This document shows positions 33,805 to 43,059 of a stretch of 64,000 bases of DNA, in pieces. The number at the start of each line of letters is the position of its first letter. Position 1 is the first letter of the stretch. The stretch comes from Ardenticatenaceae bacterium (GTDB lineage: Bacteria; Chloroflexota; Anaerolineae; Promineifilales; Promineifilaceae), in the NCBI GenBank assembly GCA_020634415.1, contig JACKBT010000015.1:1-64000 (forward strand), read 5' to 3'. The translations under genes were made by a program, and so were the position numbers. The notes under the pieces are model-generated. The model searched no databases. It saw nothing but the letters and a program-made list of their open reading frames with translations, and had not been told where the DNA came from.

Positions 33805-35346
33805 ATGACAAACAGTTCAGGCAATGACTTTAACCAGACAGAGACAAGCACGATCTTCCAGCAGCGGGAAGCAGATTGGCGCAATGGAGCCATTGTTTAT
33901 CAGGTTCTTGTTGATCGTTTCGTGCCAGCCAGCAATCTGGAGGCCAAACGCAGCCTTTATCCCGCCCCCAAAATTCTGCGCGATTGGTCCGAAACACCAA
34001 AAGCGGGGCCTTACCTCACCGAGGCCCGCTTAAGCAGCCACGAGCTTGAATTCTGGGGCGGCGATCTAGCCAGCCTCAGCCAACGGCTGGACTACATCCA
34101 GCAGCTTGGTGCGGATGTCCTCTACCTGAACCCCATCCACCTGGCCTACACCAACCACAAATATGATGCGTTCGACTTCAAGCAGATTTCGCCAGAGTTT
34201 GGCGACCACAACGATTTCCACCAGTTGGTGGCTGATGTCCATGCGCGTGGCCTGAAACTGGTGCTTGATGGCGTATTCAACCACATGGGGCGCAACGCCC
34301 CGATTTTTCAGGAGGCAGTTCAAAATCCGGCCAGCCCCTGGCGTGAATGGTTTGCCATTGGTGATGCCTACGAGGGCGGCTCACGCTCCTGGACAGGCTT
34401 TCAGAACCTGCCCGAACTCAATCTCGAAAATCCGGCCGTGCGTGACTATATTTACGCATCTCCAGATTCAGTGGTACGCAGCTATTTGCGGGATGGGGTT
34501 GATGGCTGGCGACTGGACACAGCTTTTGAGTTGGGTTACGAATACCTGTATGATCTGACACAAGCGGCCCACCAGGAGAAGGCTGGCTCACTCATCGTGG
34601 GCGAGATTGTGAATTATCCGGGTGAATGGCTGCAAGCGATTGATGCCGTGATGAATTTCACGCTGCGTCTGATCGTGTTGGGGGCAGCTTCGGGCGAGAT
34701 TGCTCCGACAACGGCCGTTCACATGCTAGATCGTCTCATCAAAGATGCCGGTATCGAGCCAATGCTCAAATCCTGGATCGTCATTGACAACCACGACCTC
34801 CCCCGCCTTGCCTCTCTCATCCCCGATGCTGCCCAACGCCGCCTGGTGCAAGCCCTCCAATTCACCCTGCCCGGCGCACCCAACATCTACTACGGCAGCG
34901 AAGTGGGTATGACCGGCGGTGGCGATCCTGAAAACCGGGGGCCAATGCGTTGGGATTGGGCACAAGATGACAACCCCGAACTGGTGTGGCTGAAAAAGCT
35001 CATTGCCCTTCACCAGCAAAACCGCGCCTTACGCATTGGCAATTTCCGCACGGTAGAGTCGCAAAACTTGCTGGCCTTTGAGCGTTACACCGACCGCGCC
35101 CTGGAAACTTTGATTGTGGTTGCCAATCCCACAACCACAGCTATGACCGAAAAAATCATGGTAGCCAATGCCAGCCTGATGGATGACACCCCCCTGATAG
35201 ACTTGCTTTCGCCTGCGGGGACATCGCCTATCACCAGAATTGGAGCGGCTTTTATCACAGTGACTGTTCCTGCCCAAACCGTGATGGTTTTGCAGCCGGT
35301 GGAACGGCCGTTAGGCGGCTACAGCCGTTACAAACGGGTTCGCTAG
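33805..35346 (+). CDS. GH13 alpha-amylase family glycosidase
   Basis: The enzyme has 513 residues; AAAGGAG precedes ATG 33805, and the frame further left is antisense to the gluconolactonase-like gene. GH13 regions are readable. Region I is DGVFNH, region II is GWRLDTA (nucleophile Asp), region III is GEIVNYPGEW (acid/base Glu) and region IV is IDNHD. There is no signal peptide and the N-terminus is short, so it is probably an intracellular oligosaccharide hydrolase (neopullulanase or maltogenic type). The stop codon is adjacent to the convergent sigma-factor gene. Confidence 0.92.
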   Translation: MTNSSGNDFNQTETSTIFQQREADWRNGAIVYQVLVDRFVPASNLEAKRSLYPAPKILRDWSETPKAGPYLTEARLSSHELEFWGGDLASLSQRLDYIQQLGADVLYLNPIHLAYTNHKYDAFDFKQISPEFGDHNDFHQLVADVHARGLKLVLDGVFNHMGRNAPIFQEAVQNPASPWREWFAIGDAYEGGSRSWTGFQNLPELNLENPAVRDYIYASPDSVVRSYLRDGVDGWRLDTAFELGYEYLYDLTQAAHQEKAGSLIVGEIVNYPGEWLQAIDAVMNFTLRLIVLGAASGEIAPTTAVHMLDRLIKDAGIEPMLKSWIVIDNHDLPRLASLIPDAAQRRLVQALQFTLPGAPNIYYGSEVGMTGGGDPENRGPMRWDWAQDDNPELVWLKKLIALHQQNRALRIGNFRTVESQNLLAFERYTDRALETLIVVANPTTTAMTEKIMVANASLMDDTPLIDLLSPAGTSPITRIGAAFITVTVPAQTVMVLQPVERPLGGYSRYKRVR

Positions 35347-36612
35347 TCACCCCACCTTAACCTCATGCAAGCGCCTCTGCAAAAAGGCTTGTTCCACCTG
35401 ATTGTCGGTGAGGCTGAGGGCTTGTTGGTAGGCGGCGTGGGCGGCGGCGAAACGGCCGTCTCGCCTTAACAAATCGGCACGGGCGGCATGGAAAAAGTGA
35501 TAATGGTCTAACTCGCCATGGCGGTTGCAATGAGCCAGCAAATCCAGCCCTTTCTGCGGGCTTTGGGCCATGCCCACGGCGACGGCGTGGTTGAGGGCGA
35601 CAATGGGTGAGGGGTTATGGTGGTAAAGGCTGGCGTATAGGGCAGCTATTTGGGGCCAATCGGTGTCGGACGGCCGTTTGGCTGCCGCATGAAGACCGCT
35701 AATGGCTGCCTGTATCTGGTAAGCACCCGGCTGGTGCAGCAACAAAGCCTCATCCAAAATCGCCAACCCCTCGGCAATCTTAACCTCGTCCCAGCGTGTG
35801 CGATCTTGCTCTTCCAGCAAAATAAGCTGCCCATCGGCCGCCACGCGAGCCTCGCGGCGGGAATCGTGCAGCAGCATCAAGGCCAGCAAACCCATTGCCT
35901 CGGCTGAGGGGGACAGGTGGGGGTCTGTGGCCAAAAGAGCCACCAAAACCCGCGCCAACCGAATGGCCTCCGCACACAAATCGCTGCGAATGAGATTTTC
36001 GCCGCTGCTGGCGCTGTACCCTTCGTTGAAGATCAGGTAGATAACGGCCAGGACGGCATTCAGCCGTTCGTTGAGCAGGTGGGCGGGCGGCACGCGGTAG
36101 GGAATGGCGGCCGCTTTGATTTTGCGTTTGGCGCGGACAAGCCGCTGGGCCATCGTCGTCTCGCTTACCATGAAGGCGCGGGCGATTTCGGCGGTGGAGA
36201 GGCCGCCTAAGGTGCGCAGGGTGAGAGCCACCTGGGCTTCTGGGGCCAGGGCGGGATGGCAGCAGGTGAAGATGAGTTTGAGCCGCTCGTCGGGAATGGT
36301 TTCACGGGCAAACGCTTCCTCGTCGCTGAGTTTGAGGTCGGTGATGGAGTAGAGGAGGGCTTTTTTGTGGTCGTAGTTTTGGCGGCGGCGCAGGCGGTCT
36401 AGGGCTTTGCGCTGGGCGGTGGTGGTGAGCCAGGCGGCGGGGTTGTGCGGAACGCCATCTTGCGGCCAGCGTTCCAGGGCAGCAATGAAGGCTTCTTGCA
36501 GCACATCTTCGGCGAGATCGAAGTCCTGAAAACGGCCGATCAACCCCGCCAGCACTCGCCCTGATTCTTCACGGAAGGTGGCTTCGATGGTTTGGTGTAG
36601 GTTTGAAGTCAT
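35347..36612 (-). CDS. ECF sigma factor with C-terminal extension (ECF42 type)
   Basis: The 421-residue protein has sigma-70 region 2 ([19 protein letters not shown], about 27-45) and region 4 ([27 protein letters not shown], about 130-157). A 230-residue helical C-terminal extension (DUF6596/TPR-like) begins [17 protein letters not shown]. This architecture next to a DGPF/YCII protein, present here at 36792, defines the ECF42 group, which lacks a classical anti-sigma factor. The gene starts just after the 8-base array at 36613. Confidence 0.92.
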   Translation of the reverse strand: MTSNLHQTIEATFREESGRVLAGLIGRFQDFDLAEDVLQEAFIAALERWPQDGVPHNPAAWLTTTAQRKALDRLRRRQNYDHKKALLYSITDLKLSDEEAFARETIPDERLKLIFTCCHPALAPEAQVALTLRTLGGLSTAEIARAFMVSETTMAQRLVRAKRKIKAAAIPYRVPPAHLLNERLNAVLAVIYLIFNEGYSASSGENLIRSDLCAEAIRLARVLVALLATDPHLSPSAEAMGLLALMLLHDSRREARVAADGQLILLEEQDRTRWDEVKIAEGLAILDEALLLHQPGAYQIQAAISGLHAAAKRPSDTDWPQIAALYASLYHHNPSPIVALNHAVAVGMAQSPQKGLDLLAHCNRHGELDHYHFFHAARADLLRRDGRFAAAHAAYQQALSLTDNQVEQAFLQRRLHEVKVG

Positions 36613-36795
36613 GGGTGTATTGGTGTATTGGTGTATTAGTGTATTGGTGTAAAAAGGCTAATACACGTAACTACTTAGCCTCTCTGGAGCGATCCTCCGG
36701 GAGGTTTGTCCCAGAGGTAACATCTCGTTTGAAACCTCCCGGAGGGTTAGTAGTTACTAATACACTAATATACCATTATACCCATATACCTCTAT
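36613..36795. repeat. Composite repeat: 8-base arrays flanking a CCTCCGGGAGG element
   Basis: Four to five GGTGTATT-type units (36613-36651) and their inverted partners of the CTAATACA / CCATATAC kind (36753-36795) flank a 60-70 base element. That element holds CCTCCGGGAGG, GAGGTAACATCTC and CCTCCCGGAGG. An inverted copy of it lies at 55027-55082. The block fills the spacer between the sigma-factor and DGPF genes. Confidence 0.75.
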
Positions 36796-37142
36796 CCGAA
36801 TCCCAAAATCGGCCGTATTTCCACCGCTCCTTCTTTGGCAGCGGGGATTTTGGCGGCGAGTTCGATGGCCTCGTCCAGGTGTTGGCAGTCGAGGATGTAG
36901 AAGCCGCCAAGCTGTACTGTGGTGGGGGCAAATGGGCCGTCGGTGGCGATGGTTTTGCCGTTTTGGATGCGGACGGTGGTGGCGGTGCTAGTGGGTTGCA
37001 GGGCATCGCCATTGCGGAAGCTGCCACGCTGACGCACTTCTTGGGTGAAACGGCCGTATTCGGCCATCATCGCCTCGTTTTGTCCAGGGGTACGTTGGCT
37101 TTCGGCCATTTCGTCGCTGTAGATGAGCAGCATGTAACGCAT
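36792..37142 (-). CDS. YCII/DGPF-domain protein, partner of the ECF sigma factor
   Basis: The 116-residue dimeric alpha+beta-barrel protein starts MRYMLLIYSDE and contains ATDGPFAPT, the DGPF motif. It ends in the EIRPILGFG strand. AAGGAG precedes the ATG. It stands directly upstream of the ECF42-type gene on the same strand. In that group DGPF proteins are the conserved neighbours and likely targets; their chemistry is unknown. Confidence 0.9.
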   Translation of the reverse strand: MRYMLLIYSDEMAESQRTPGQNEAMMAEYGRFTQEVRQRGSFRNGDALQPTSTATTVRIQNGKTIATDGPFAPTTVQLGGFYILDCQHLDEAIELAAKIPAAKEGAVEIRPILGFG

Positions 37143-37204
37143 GTTGGGTCTCCTTATGGGTGTTTATGAATACGACGAACGGCCGTTGCCCCAAACGACA
37201 ATTT

Positions 37205-39613
37205 TTACTGGCTGACCCAGATCAGGTTACGGCAATCAGCAAAATCGCCAGGAATTGCTTGCGCGTAATTGTAGGCGGGGGCTACCAGCAGCAGATAGTG
37301 ATCGTGTGCAGCCACGATCCAGCTTTCGTCAGCCGACCAATCTAACGACCATGCCGCAGAAGAGAGGGTGGTTTGTTGGCCTGTTGCCAAATCAAAGAAC
37401 GTAAACAGGCTGGCTGGCTCGCCTGTATGGAGTTCGCTGCGCAAGGTGACAAGAAAACGGCCGTCTGGCGTGAAATAGCCCCCAAAGCTGTTAGGCGCAA
37501 TGGGCAGCAGCTCTACAACCAGTTCATCTTCGCGCTGGTTTACAGAGAAGTACATTTCCCCGCTTTGCTGCTCTGTCGTGGCCGTAATCAACAGCGTACT
37601 ATTGTCAGCCGGGTTTACCTGCACGGCAAACAACTGGAGCGGAGCTTCTACCAACTGTTGCAGATCGGAACGGCGGGCAATGACTTGCTCCAAATTTGAA
37701 TTCAATGCGTGTCGAACAATGATTTGTTCGTCGCCGTCGAAACGAATGTAAACAACCGTCTGATCATCCAACCAGGCGAATGAGGTTACATCATCGGCAA
37801 AATCTGCCGAGCTTTGACCCATCGCATTGGCCAGATAGAGAGGTGAACGGGGTGGATAGGTTTTGAAGTAATCTGTTTCATCCCGCAATAGAGTATGTTG
37901 ACCGGTAGGTGACCAATAGGGTTGCCCCGACAAACCATAGGTGCGACAAACATCATTTTCACAATCAGTGGAATCTAACAAGGCCCAACTGTATTGGGGG
38001 CCATTGGTCTGCCGTGTTATCAGAATATACCGTTCGGTGGGGTCAATGACCTGGTTGAAGACGATGGCTTCGCCAAAGGTGGCTGTGCTGTTGGCATCAT
38101 AGAGGGTGGTATAACGGCCGTTTCCCTCAACCCGAAACAACTGTGAGCGTACCTTTTGCTCGGCAAGATCAAACGATTGAGAGGCTAACAAAAACCCTTG
38201 GCGCAACGGCCATAATTCCCAATAGCTCGTCGTATCATCCGCTGTGGCTAAGGGCCTGACTTGCTGTGTATGCACGTCGAAGCGGCGCAGTTCGTTGTGG
38301 CAGATATAGACAATATCTTCCTGTGGCAGGGGAATCGGCGGCTCGTTGTCTGAGGATAAATTGCTTTGGTCTATGATAAATTGGAGCAGGGCAGTTTGAT
38401 TGTCTTCACCCACTACTTGGGCGAGCCAACTACCATAGAACAGATCTTCATTTAGCAGGCGTTGGCTGGCCATAGGAGATAGGTGGCGGGGATTAGCAGC
38501 GATGAAGTGAACGAGCACATAAACCTCGCGCCAGTCAGGCGAATTGATGTCAACATTCCAAGATTGTCGAATGTCGCTGAGATGCAGGCTGCCGTAGAGG
38601 ATTTGGGCGTAATCGGCCGTTTGTAAAGGCCATGGGCGTAAATAGAGCTGATAAAGCTGCCAGTCCAGAAAAGCACGGTGAAAAAGACCATGCTGACAAC
38701 AGGCATAACCGGCTTGTTGGCTGATGATAGCAGCAGCAACATGCAGGCTGTAACCTCGTAACAATGCCTGGTAACTGGCCTCATCCATCGGTAGGCCAAT
38801 GAGGGAGGGGGCTGGTAAGCTGAGATTCAAGGTATGGTTGAGAAGGGTTGCCGGATCGGCCGTTGACAATAAAGCTTCGGGTTCGTTGATAAAGCGTAGG
38901 GATAAGTGCAATCGGGGGGGACAATCTATGTCTGGCAAGCGGCAGACAGTGGTAACAAGTACTTCTAAATCAGCGGCAAGCTGTTTGACGAGGAGTTCAT
39001 CGCGCTGGTAGTAAGTAATCGTAAAGAAAGGGTTTTCTAGCAACTGCAATTCACCCCAAAATTCGGCCGTTGGCGGTGCATATAACCATTGATCGCCGCG
39101 CCGGTAAACGGCCGTTTGCTGCAAGCGCACCGTCTCCGTCACCCCATCAGCATTTTGGGTGGTATAAAGCTGTTCATAGCCCAATTCCGCCGCTTCCAAA
39201 TCGGGCGCAATCGTAACCTGCACATTCTCAATGTCGGCTGTGGCCTGCAAACCTAACGCCTTGCGGTCAAAAAGTTGGCCCTCAGCCGCCAGCTCAAGCT
39301 GTAATTCTGTCCAGTTACGATCCCGACCAGACAGCAGCGAGAAGAGCAGTTCCACATCGCGTCGTTCGTTGGCCTGCCGCACCAGATCATGTGTGAGCAA
39401 AATATCTTCCTCGATGGCCTTCTGGGCGGCTTCAACGCGCACACCCATCTGGTGATAGGCGATGCGGCCAATGAGGGCGAGGAGGAGGAGAAGGGCGAGG
39501 GCGTAAAACCAGGACATGCGGCGGGGAACGGCCGTTCCCACAACCGCCTCTTCTTGTACAGGTTCATCTGTCCAAACCTCATCATCCGTGCGCCAATCGA
39601 ACTGATCAGACAT
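37205..39613 (-). CDS. Membrane-anchored protein with C-terminal beta-propeller, unknown function
   Basis: The 802-residue protein has an acidic cytoplasmic N-terminus (1-30) and one helix (about 33-53). An alpha-helical extracellular region (about 55-430) contains several Cys, including CRLPDIDC and ACCQHG. A propeller-like C-terminal half (about 440-800) carries TolB-type turns such as PYWSPTGQ, YFTPDGRF and SLDWSADESW. It has the same plan as the protein at 1735. No enzyme motif is recognised. Confidence 0.75.
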   Translation of the reverse strand: MSDQFDWRTDDEVWTDEPVQEEAVVGTAVPRRMSWFYALALLLLLALIGRIAYHQMGVRVEAAQKAIEEDILLTHDLVRQANERRDVELLFSLLSGRDRNWTELQLELAAEGQLFDRKALGLQATADIENVQVTIAPDLEAAELGYEQLYTTQNADGVTETVRLQQTAVYRRGDQWLYAPPTAEFWGELQLLENPFFTITYYQRDELLVKQLAADLEVLVTTVCRLPDIDCPPRLHLSLRFINEPEALLSTADPATLLNHTLNLSLPAPSLIGLPMDEASYQALLRGYSLHVAAAIISQQAGYACCQHGLFHRAFLDWQLYQLYLRPWPLQTADYAQILYGSLHLSDIRQSWNVDINSPDWREVYVLVHFIAANPRHLSPMASQRLLNEDLFYGSWLAQVVGEDNQTALLQFIIDQSNLSSDNEPPIPLPQEDIVYICHNELRRFDVHTQQVRPLATADDTTSYWELWPLRQGFLLASQSFDLAEQKVRSQLFRVEGNGRYTTLYDANSTATFGEAIVFNQVIDPTERYILITRQTNGPQYSWALLDSTDCENDVCRTYGLSGQPYWSPTGQHTLLRDETDYFKTYPPRSPLYLANAMGQSSADFADDVTSFAWLDDQTVVYIRFDGDEQIIVRHALNSNLEQVIARRSDLQQLVEAPLQLFAVQVNPADNSTLLITATTEQQSGEMYFSVNQREDELVVELLPIAPNSFGGYFTPDGRFLVTLRSELHTGEPASLFTFFDLATGQQTTLSSAAWSLDWSADESWIVAAHDHYLLLVAPAYNYAQAIPGDFADCRNLIWVSQ

Positions 39614-39620
39614 AATCTGT

Positions 39621-39626
39621 ATTATA
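39621..39626 (-). promoter_or_regulatory. -10 box of predicted leaderless promoter
   Basis: Minus-strand TATAAT ends exactly 7 bases before the ATG at 39613, with no ribosome-binding site. Confidence 0.6.
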
Positions 39627-39688
39627 CCCCAAGCAGCGCAACCAGAGGGATTTTGCGGGCGTAATGCTTGTTAGCAAATTTGTAGTTG

Positions 39689-39745
39689 GAGGGACTGGAG
39701 ACGGGAGATTAGAGACTGGTTCGTCTCCAGTCTCTAGTCTTTACT
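39689..39745. repeat. 7-base tandem array with inverted complement (GGAGACT type)
   Basis: Degenerate units GGGACT, GGAGACG, GGAGATT and AGAGACT are followed by the complement TCTCCAG, TCTCTAG, TCTTTAC. It lies in the divergent spacer before the membrane-protein gene at 39776. Confidence 0.7.
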
Positions 39746-39775
39746 CCCCCTAAGTCAATTAAAGGAGTAGAAAAG

Positions 39776-40390
39776 ATGAAAACACCCATCCTCTTAAAAG
39801 CAGCCATGATTGGCATTGCTCTCATCATCGCCCTGTCATTCATTAGCACCGCCGTCTCCTACCCCATCTTGCAAGATATGATGGGGATGATGAGCGATCC
39901 TGCCTTTTTCGACCCCACGACTACCCCATCAGGTCTACCGCCTGGTTTTGAGGGCCTCTTTAACTTCATGCCTATCATTACCATATTAGGTTGTCTCATG
40001 CAGATTATCCCCGGCATGATTGCGGGCGGTTTATATGCACGTTGGCACAACCAGGACAAACCTGTCGTGCCTGGGGCTGTCAAAGGCGGCGCGGCGGCGG
40101 GCGCTATTGCCCATGCCATCGGTTACACCATCTCCGGCTTTGTGGGGCTGGCTATCATGCTGCCCTTGCAGTTGCAAATGATGGAGACTGTGTTTGACGC
40201 GGCCGGCGCACCGCCAGCCGCCTTCCCCTTCGGCGGCTCTATGATCCTGTTTGGGGCCATTGGCCTGGTGTGCGGGGCCATCTTCCAGGCGCTGTTTGGG
40301 GCTGGTTTTGGCGCTATCGGCGGCCTTATTGGCGATAGTTTTGCCAAAGGCAAGGCTCATGACTATGCGGGCGGTGATGTGATTGGCTAA
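39776..40390 (+). CDS. Polytopic membrane protein, unknown function
   Basis: The 204-residue protein starts with a signal-like helix (8-30). Three further helices follow, around 62-85, 100-130 and 155-190. Gly/Ala-rich segments (GGAAAGAIAHAIGY; GAGFGAIGGLIGD) are typical of packed membrane helices. AAAGGAG precedes the ATG. Same-strand neighbours are the sortase genes, but the sortase has its own promoter. The family is not recognised. Confidence 0.75.
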   Translation: MKTPILLKAAMIGIALIIALSFISTAVSYPILQDMMGMMSDPAFFDPTTTPSGLPPGFEGLFNFMPIITILGCLMQIIPGMIAGGLYARWHNQDKPVVPGAVKGGAAAGAIAHAIGYTISGFVGLAIMLPLQLQMMETVFDAAGAPPAAFPFGGSMILFGAIGLVCGAIFQALFGAGFGAIGGLIGDSFAKGKAHDYAGGDVIG

Positions 40391-40401
40391 GTGGGGCGTT
40401 C

Positions 40402-40430
40402 TTTACATAAACGAACTTCTTGTTTATACT
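40402..40430 (+). promoter_or_regulatory. Predicted leaderless promoter of the sortase gene
   Basis: TTTACA (40402-40407), 17-base spacer, TATACT (40425-40430), then exactly 7 bases to the ATG at 40438. This is the best complete example of the class. Confidence 0.7.
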
Positions 40431-40437
40431 TGCAGCC

Positions 40438-41238
40438 ATGTCAAAGAGACGTTCGCAGACGCAAGATGAGCAGGTAATTCCGGTGGGGGTGGTGCTAACG
40501 GCCGTTGGCTTTATCATCTTGCTGGCGGTCATGGCGATCTGGATCATCATCCCCGCCAAGATGCCGCAGCCCTTGTATGATGTGCTTGGCCCCTACTTGC
40601 AAAAAACAAATGAGACGGTTATGCCAACGGCCGTTCCCGTTGCCGCCGTCCCCACCATCACCCCCACCGCCGAAGCCCTCAACCTGCTCCCCGAAACCCC
40701 ACTCGAAGGCGACGACCTGCCCGACTACTTCGTCTCCGCCCTCGATGCCTCCGCCTATGGCCCGCCGCCCGGCCAGCCCCAACGCATCGAAATCCCCGCC
40801 ATCCGTCTAGATGCCCCCATCACCTCCGTCGGTCTGCAAGCCATTCAGCAAAACGGGCAAACCTATTACCAGTGGCAAGTGCCCAACGCCTACAAAGCTG
40901 GCTGGCACAATAACAGCGCCCTCCTAGGCCAGCCCGGCAACACCGTCATCAACGGCCATCACAACATTTATGGCGAAGTTTTCCGCGATGTGGTGGATTT
41001 GCAAGAAGGCGATGAAATCATTGTCTACGACAAAAGCACCGCTTTTCATTACCGCGTCACCCTCAAACAGATTTTGCCCGAACGCGGCGAATCCCTTGAA
41101 GTGCGGCTGGAAAATGCGAAATGGGTGGAGCCAACAGAAGATGAACGTCTGACGCTCATCACCTGCTGGCCTTATACCGATAATTCCCACCGGGTTGTGG
41201 TGGTGGCCGAACCAATACCCACCGACAGCTCAGGGTAA
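40438..41238 (+). CDS. Sortase
   Basis: The 266-residue class D/E/F-like sortase has a membrane helix near the N-terminus (about 20-42) and a Pro/Thr-rich linker. The catalytic barrel carries His174 (INGHHN), Cys243 (TLITCWP) and Arg252 (SHRVVVVAE), the full triad. It would cut a sorting signal and join the protein to an amine on the cell surface. The next gene encodes a fitting substrate with LPESG. The chosen start follows a TATACT box by 7 bases. Confidence 0.92.
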   Translation: MSKRRSQTQDEQVIPVGVVLTAVGFIILLAVMAIWIIIPAKMPQPLYDVLGPYLQKTNETVMPTAVPVAAVPTITPTAEALNLLPETPLEGDDLPDYFVSALDASAYGPPPGQPQRIEIPAIRLDAPITSVGLQAIQQNGQTYYQWQVPNAYKAGWHNNSALLGQPGNTVINGHHNIYGEVFRDVVDLQEGDEIIVYDKSTAFHYRVTLKQILPERGESLEVRLENAKWVEPTEDERLTLITCWPYTDNSHRVVVVAEPIPTDSSG

Positions 41239-41269
41239 AGTATTGATCACATAATTCAGGAGAAAGGAC

Positions 41270-41797
41270 ATGAAAAAATCAATCAGCGTAGGTTTGTTAT
41301 TAACTCTCTTATTGGCGTTAACCGTTGGCATTCTGCAAGCCCAAGAAGAGCATGGGTTTATTCAAGGCCGCATTTATAAAGACGTAAATGGCGATGGTAA
41401 ATGCGTGGGTACGGGCCTGGCCGGTGAAGTTCCCCTCCCCAATGTCAATGTGCAGTTCACCAACAGCGCTGGGGATGTTGTCATTACCCATTACTCTGGA
41501 CCTGAAGGTATTTTTGGGTTGGTTCGGGCTGGTTTTAGCTGGTGGGAGGTAACTGTTTTGCCGCCAACTGGTTGGGTTGTGACCTCGGAGCCGACGATTT
41601 TTGTGCCTGTCTTTGCCGACAGCCTCTCGCATGATGATGTCAATTTTTGCTTGAGTGAAGGCGCACCCGCCCGCGTGGTGGCCTTGCTGCCCGAATCGGG
41701 TGCGGCTGGCAATGTGGGGCTGATGATTACGGCCGTTTCCGGCCTGGTTCTCCTCGTTGCCGGTGTAGGATTAGAAATTCGCCGTCGTCTGGCATAA
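41270..41797 (+). CDS. Secreted sortase substrate with LPESG sorting signal
   Basis: The 175-residue protein has a signal peptide (cut near LQAQEE, about 24). Next is an SdrD/Cna-B-like beta-sandwich opening with GRIYKDVNGDGK, a calcium-loop-like start. The C-terminal sorting signal has LPESG at 140-144, a hydrophobic helix (about 148-168) and a basic tail EIRRRLA. It lies 31 bases after the sortase gene, with GGAGAAAGGA before its ATG, so the two form an enzyme-substrate pair. Confidence 0.9.
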   Translation: MKKSISVGLLLTLLLALTVGILQAQEEHGFIQGRIYKDVNGDGKCVGTGLAGEVPLPNVNVQFTNSAGDVVITHYSGPEGIFGLVRAGFSWWEVTVLPPTGWVVTSEPTIFVPVFADSLSHDDVNFCLSEGAPARVVALLPESGAAGNVGLMITAVSGLVLLVAGVGLEIRRRLA

Positions 41798-41809
41798 CTG
41801 CCCTGAAAG

Positions 41810-41846
41810 GGGGAGACTGGAAGAGCAAGCATCTTCCAGTCTCCCC
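41810..41846. terminator. Intrinsic terminator after the sortase operon
   Basis: A perfect 15-bp stem, GGGGAGACTGGAAGA / TCTTCCAGTCTCCCC, with a 7-base loop is followed by a T-rich run. It separates the convergent sortase and MDR genes. The stem has the GGAGACT unit used in the arrays. Confidence 0.85.
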
Positions 41847-41856
41847 TTCTTCTTCT

Positions 41857-42873
41857 CTAAGGTATCAACAATACCTTACCCCGATTTTTGCGATCTTGAA
41901 TATAGTGGTGGGCAGCAGCAGCCTGTTCAAAGCGGAAGGTGCGGTCAATGGCCGGCCGGAAAAGGGCTTCGTCGTACCAGCCAATCAACTGTTTCATCCA
42001 CTCCCGATAAAGGGTGTCGTGCTGCCATAAATGGTTGATGTTGACACCCATGACGGCTTTGTTGTCGTCCATCAATTTGATGGGGGTGTAGAAAGGGAGC
42101 ATAATGAGTTCACGAACGGCCGTTGCCCATGAGCGCTTCTTGGTCGGAGCCAAACTACGCAAACCGTAATGAATCAACCTCCCCGTAGGCATCAGTAAAC
42201 GATAATTCTTCTGCCAAAAACGCCCCCCAAATGGGTCCAAAATCACCTGAACACCGCGCCCACCCGTAATATCATTCAGCACCACCTCAAAATCCTGATT
42301 ACGGTAATCAATCGGATGGCGCAAGCCGCGTCCGCGCAAAAAATCATGTTTGTCCGGCGAGGCCGTGCCATACGTCTCGGCCCCCATAATCTGGCAAATA
42401 TCCAAAGCCGCCAGCCCCAGCCCCCCCGCAGCACTGTGAATCAGCACCTTATCCCCCGCCCGCAGCGACCCCATCACCACCAGCATGAGGTAAGCCAATA
42501 GGTAGTTCAAAGGAAAAGCGGCGGCATCTTCAGCCTTCATCCAACTCAGCCGCTTAAACACCTGTTGGTGGGGCACACAGACCATATCGCTGTACCCGCC
42601 AAAGCGAGTGAGGGCAAACACCGTGTCGCCTTCTTGCAAATCGGGTGCGCCCTGCCCAATGGCATCTACCACCCCGGCAACTTCAAAACCGGGAATGAAG
42701 GGCATTTTGGGCGCGTCTCGGTAAACTCCCATGCGGGCCATCGCATCGGCAAAGTTCACCCCGCAGGCTTCCACACGAATGCGGACTTCCCCGCCACGCG
42801 GTAAAGGGGTGGGCGCTTCTTGCAATTGCAGCTTTTCGGGGCCGCCCGGTTTGCTAATCCATATTTGGCGCAT
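41857..42873 (-). CDS. VAT-1-like NADPH:quinone/enone oxidoreductase (MDR)
   Basis: The 338-residue zinc-free MDR enzyme has EACGVNFADAMARMG in the catalytic domain, and the nucleotide fold reads VLIHSAAGGLGLAALDI. The VAT-1 group end is DRTFRFEQAAAAHHYIQDRKNRGKVLL. It likely reduces quinones or enones with NADPH. It is distinct from the second quinone reductase at 48170, which lacks the VAT-1 features. Confidence 0.88.
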   Translation of the reverse strand: MRQIWISKPGGPEKLQLQEAPTPLPRGGEVRIRVEACGVNFADAMARMGVYRDAPKMPFIPGFEVAGVVDAIGQGAPDLQEGDTVFALTRFGGYSDMVCVPHQQVFKRLSWMKAEDAAAFPLNYLLAYLMLVVMGSLRAGDKVLIHSAAGGLGLAALDICQIMGAETYGTASPDKHDFLRGRGLRHPIDYRNQDFEVVLNDITGGRGVQVILDPFGGRFWQKNYRLLMPTGRLIHYGLRSLAPTKKRSWATAVRELIMLPFYTPIKLMDDNKAVMGVNINHLWQHDTLYREWMKQLIGWYDEALFRPAIDRTFRFEQAAAAHHYIQDRKNRGKVLLIP

Positions 42874-42880
42874 GGAGCGG

Positions 42881-42910
42881 AGTATAAATGCTTCTCACAA
42901 TTATTGACAA
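42881..42910 (-). promoter_or_regulatory. Predicted leaderless promoter
   Basis: Minus strand: TTGTCA (42910-42905), 18-base spacer, TATACT (42886-42881), then exactly 7 bases to the ATG at 42873. Confidence 0.6.
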
Positions 42911-42979
42911 GGCTATTTGCTTATGTTAGCTTTGCCAGTGGGGACAGTATAGACATAAGTCCTCCCTGATCAATAAACA

Positions 42980-43040
42980 ATGTCAAGTGTCAGGTATCAA
43001 GTATCACGGAACATATTACCACGTGACACTTGATACATAT
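42980..43040. repeat. 7-base tandem array with inverted complement (GTCAAGT type)
   Basis: Units GTCAAGT, GTCAGGT, ATCAAGT and ATCACGG, a turn, then ACGTGAC, ACTTGAT, ACATATT. It lies upstream of the DtxR-type regulator. Confidence 0.75.
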
Positions 43041-43059
43041 TTCCATAGGAGCAAACAAC

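Noticed and set aside
36613..36795. Insertion sequence
   Set aside because: Repeats and inverted arms are present but there is no transposase, and the core is only 60-70 bases.
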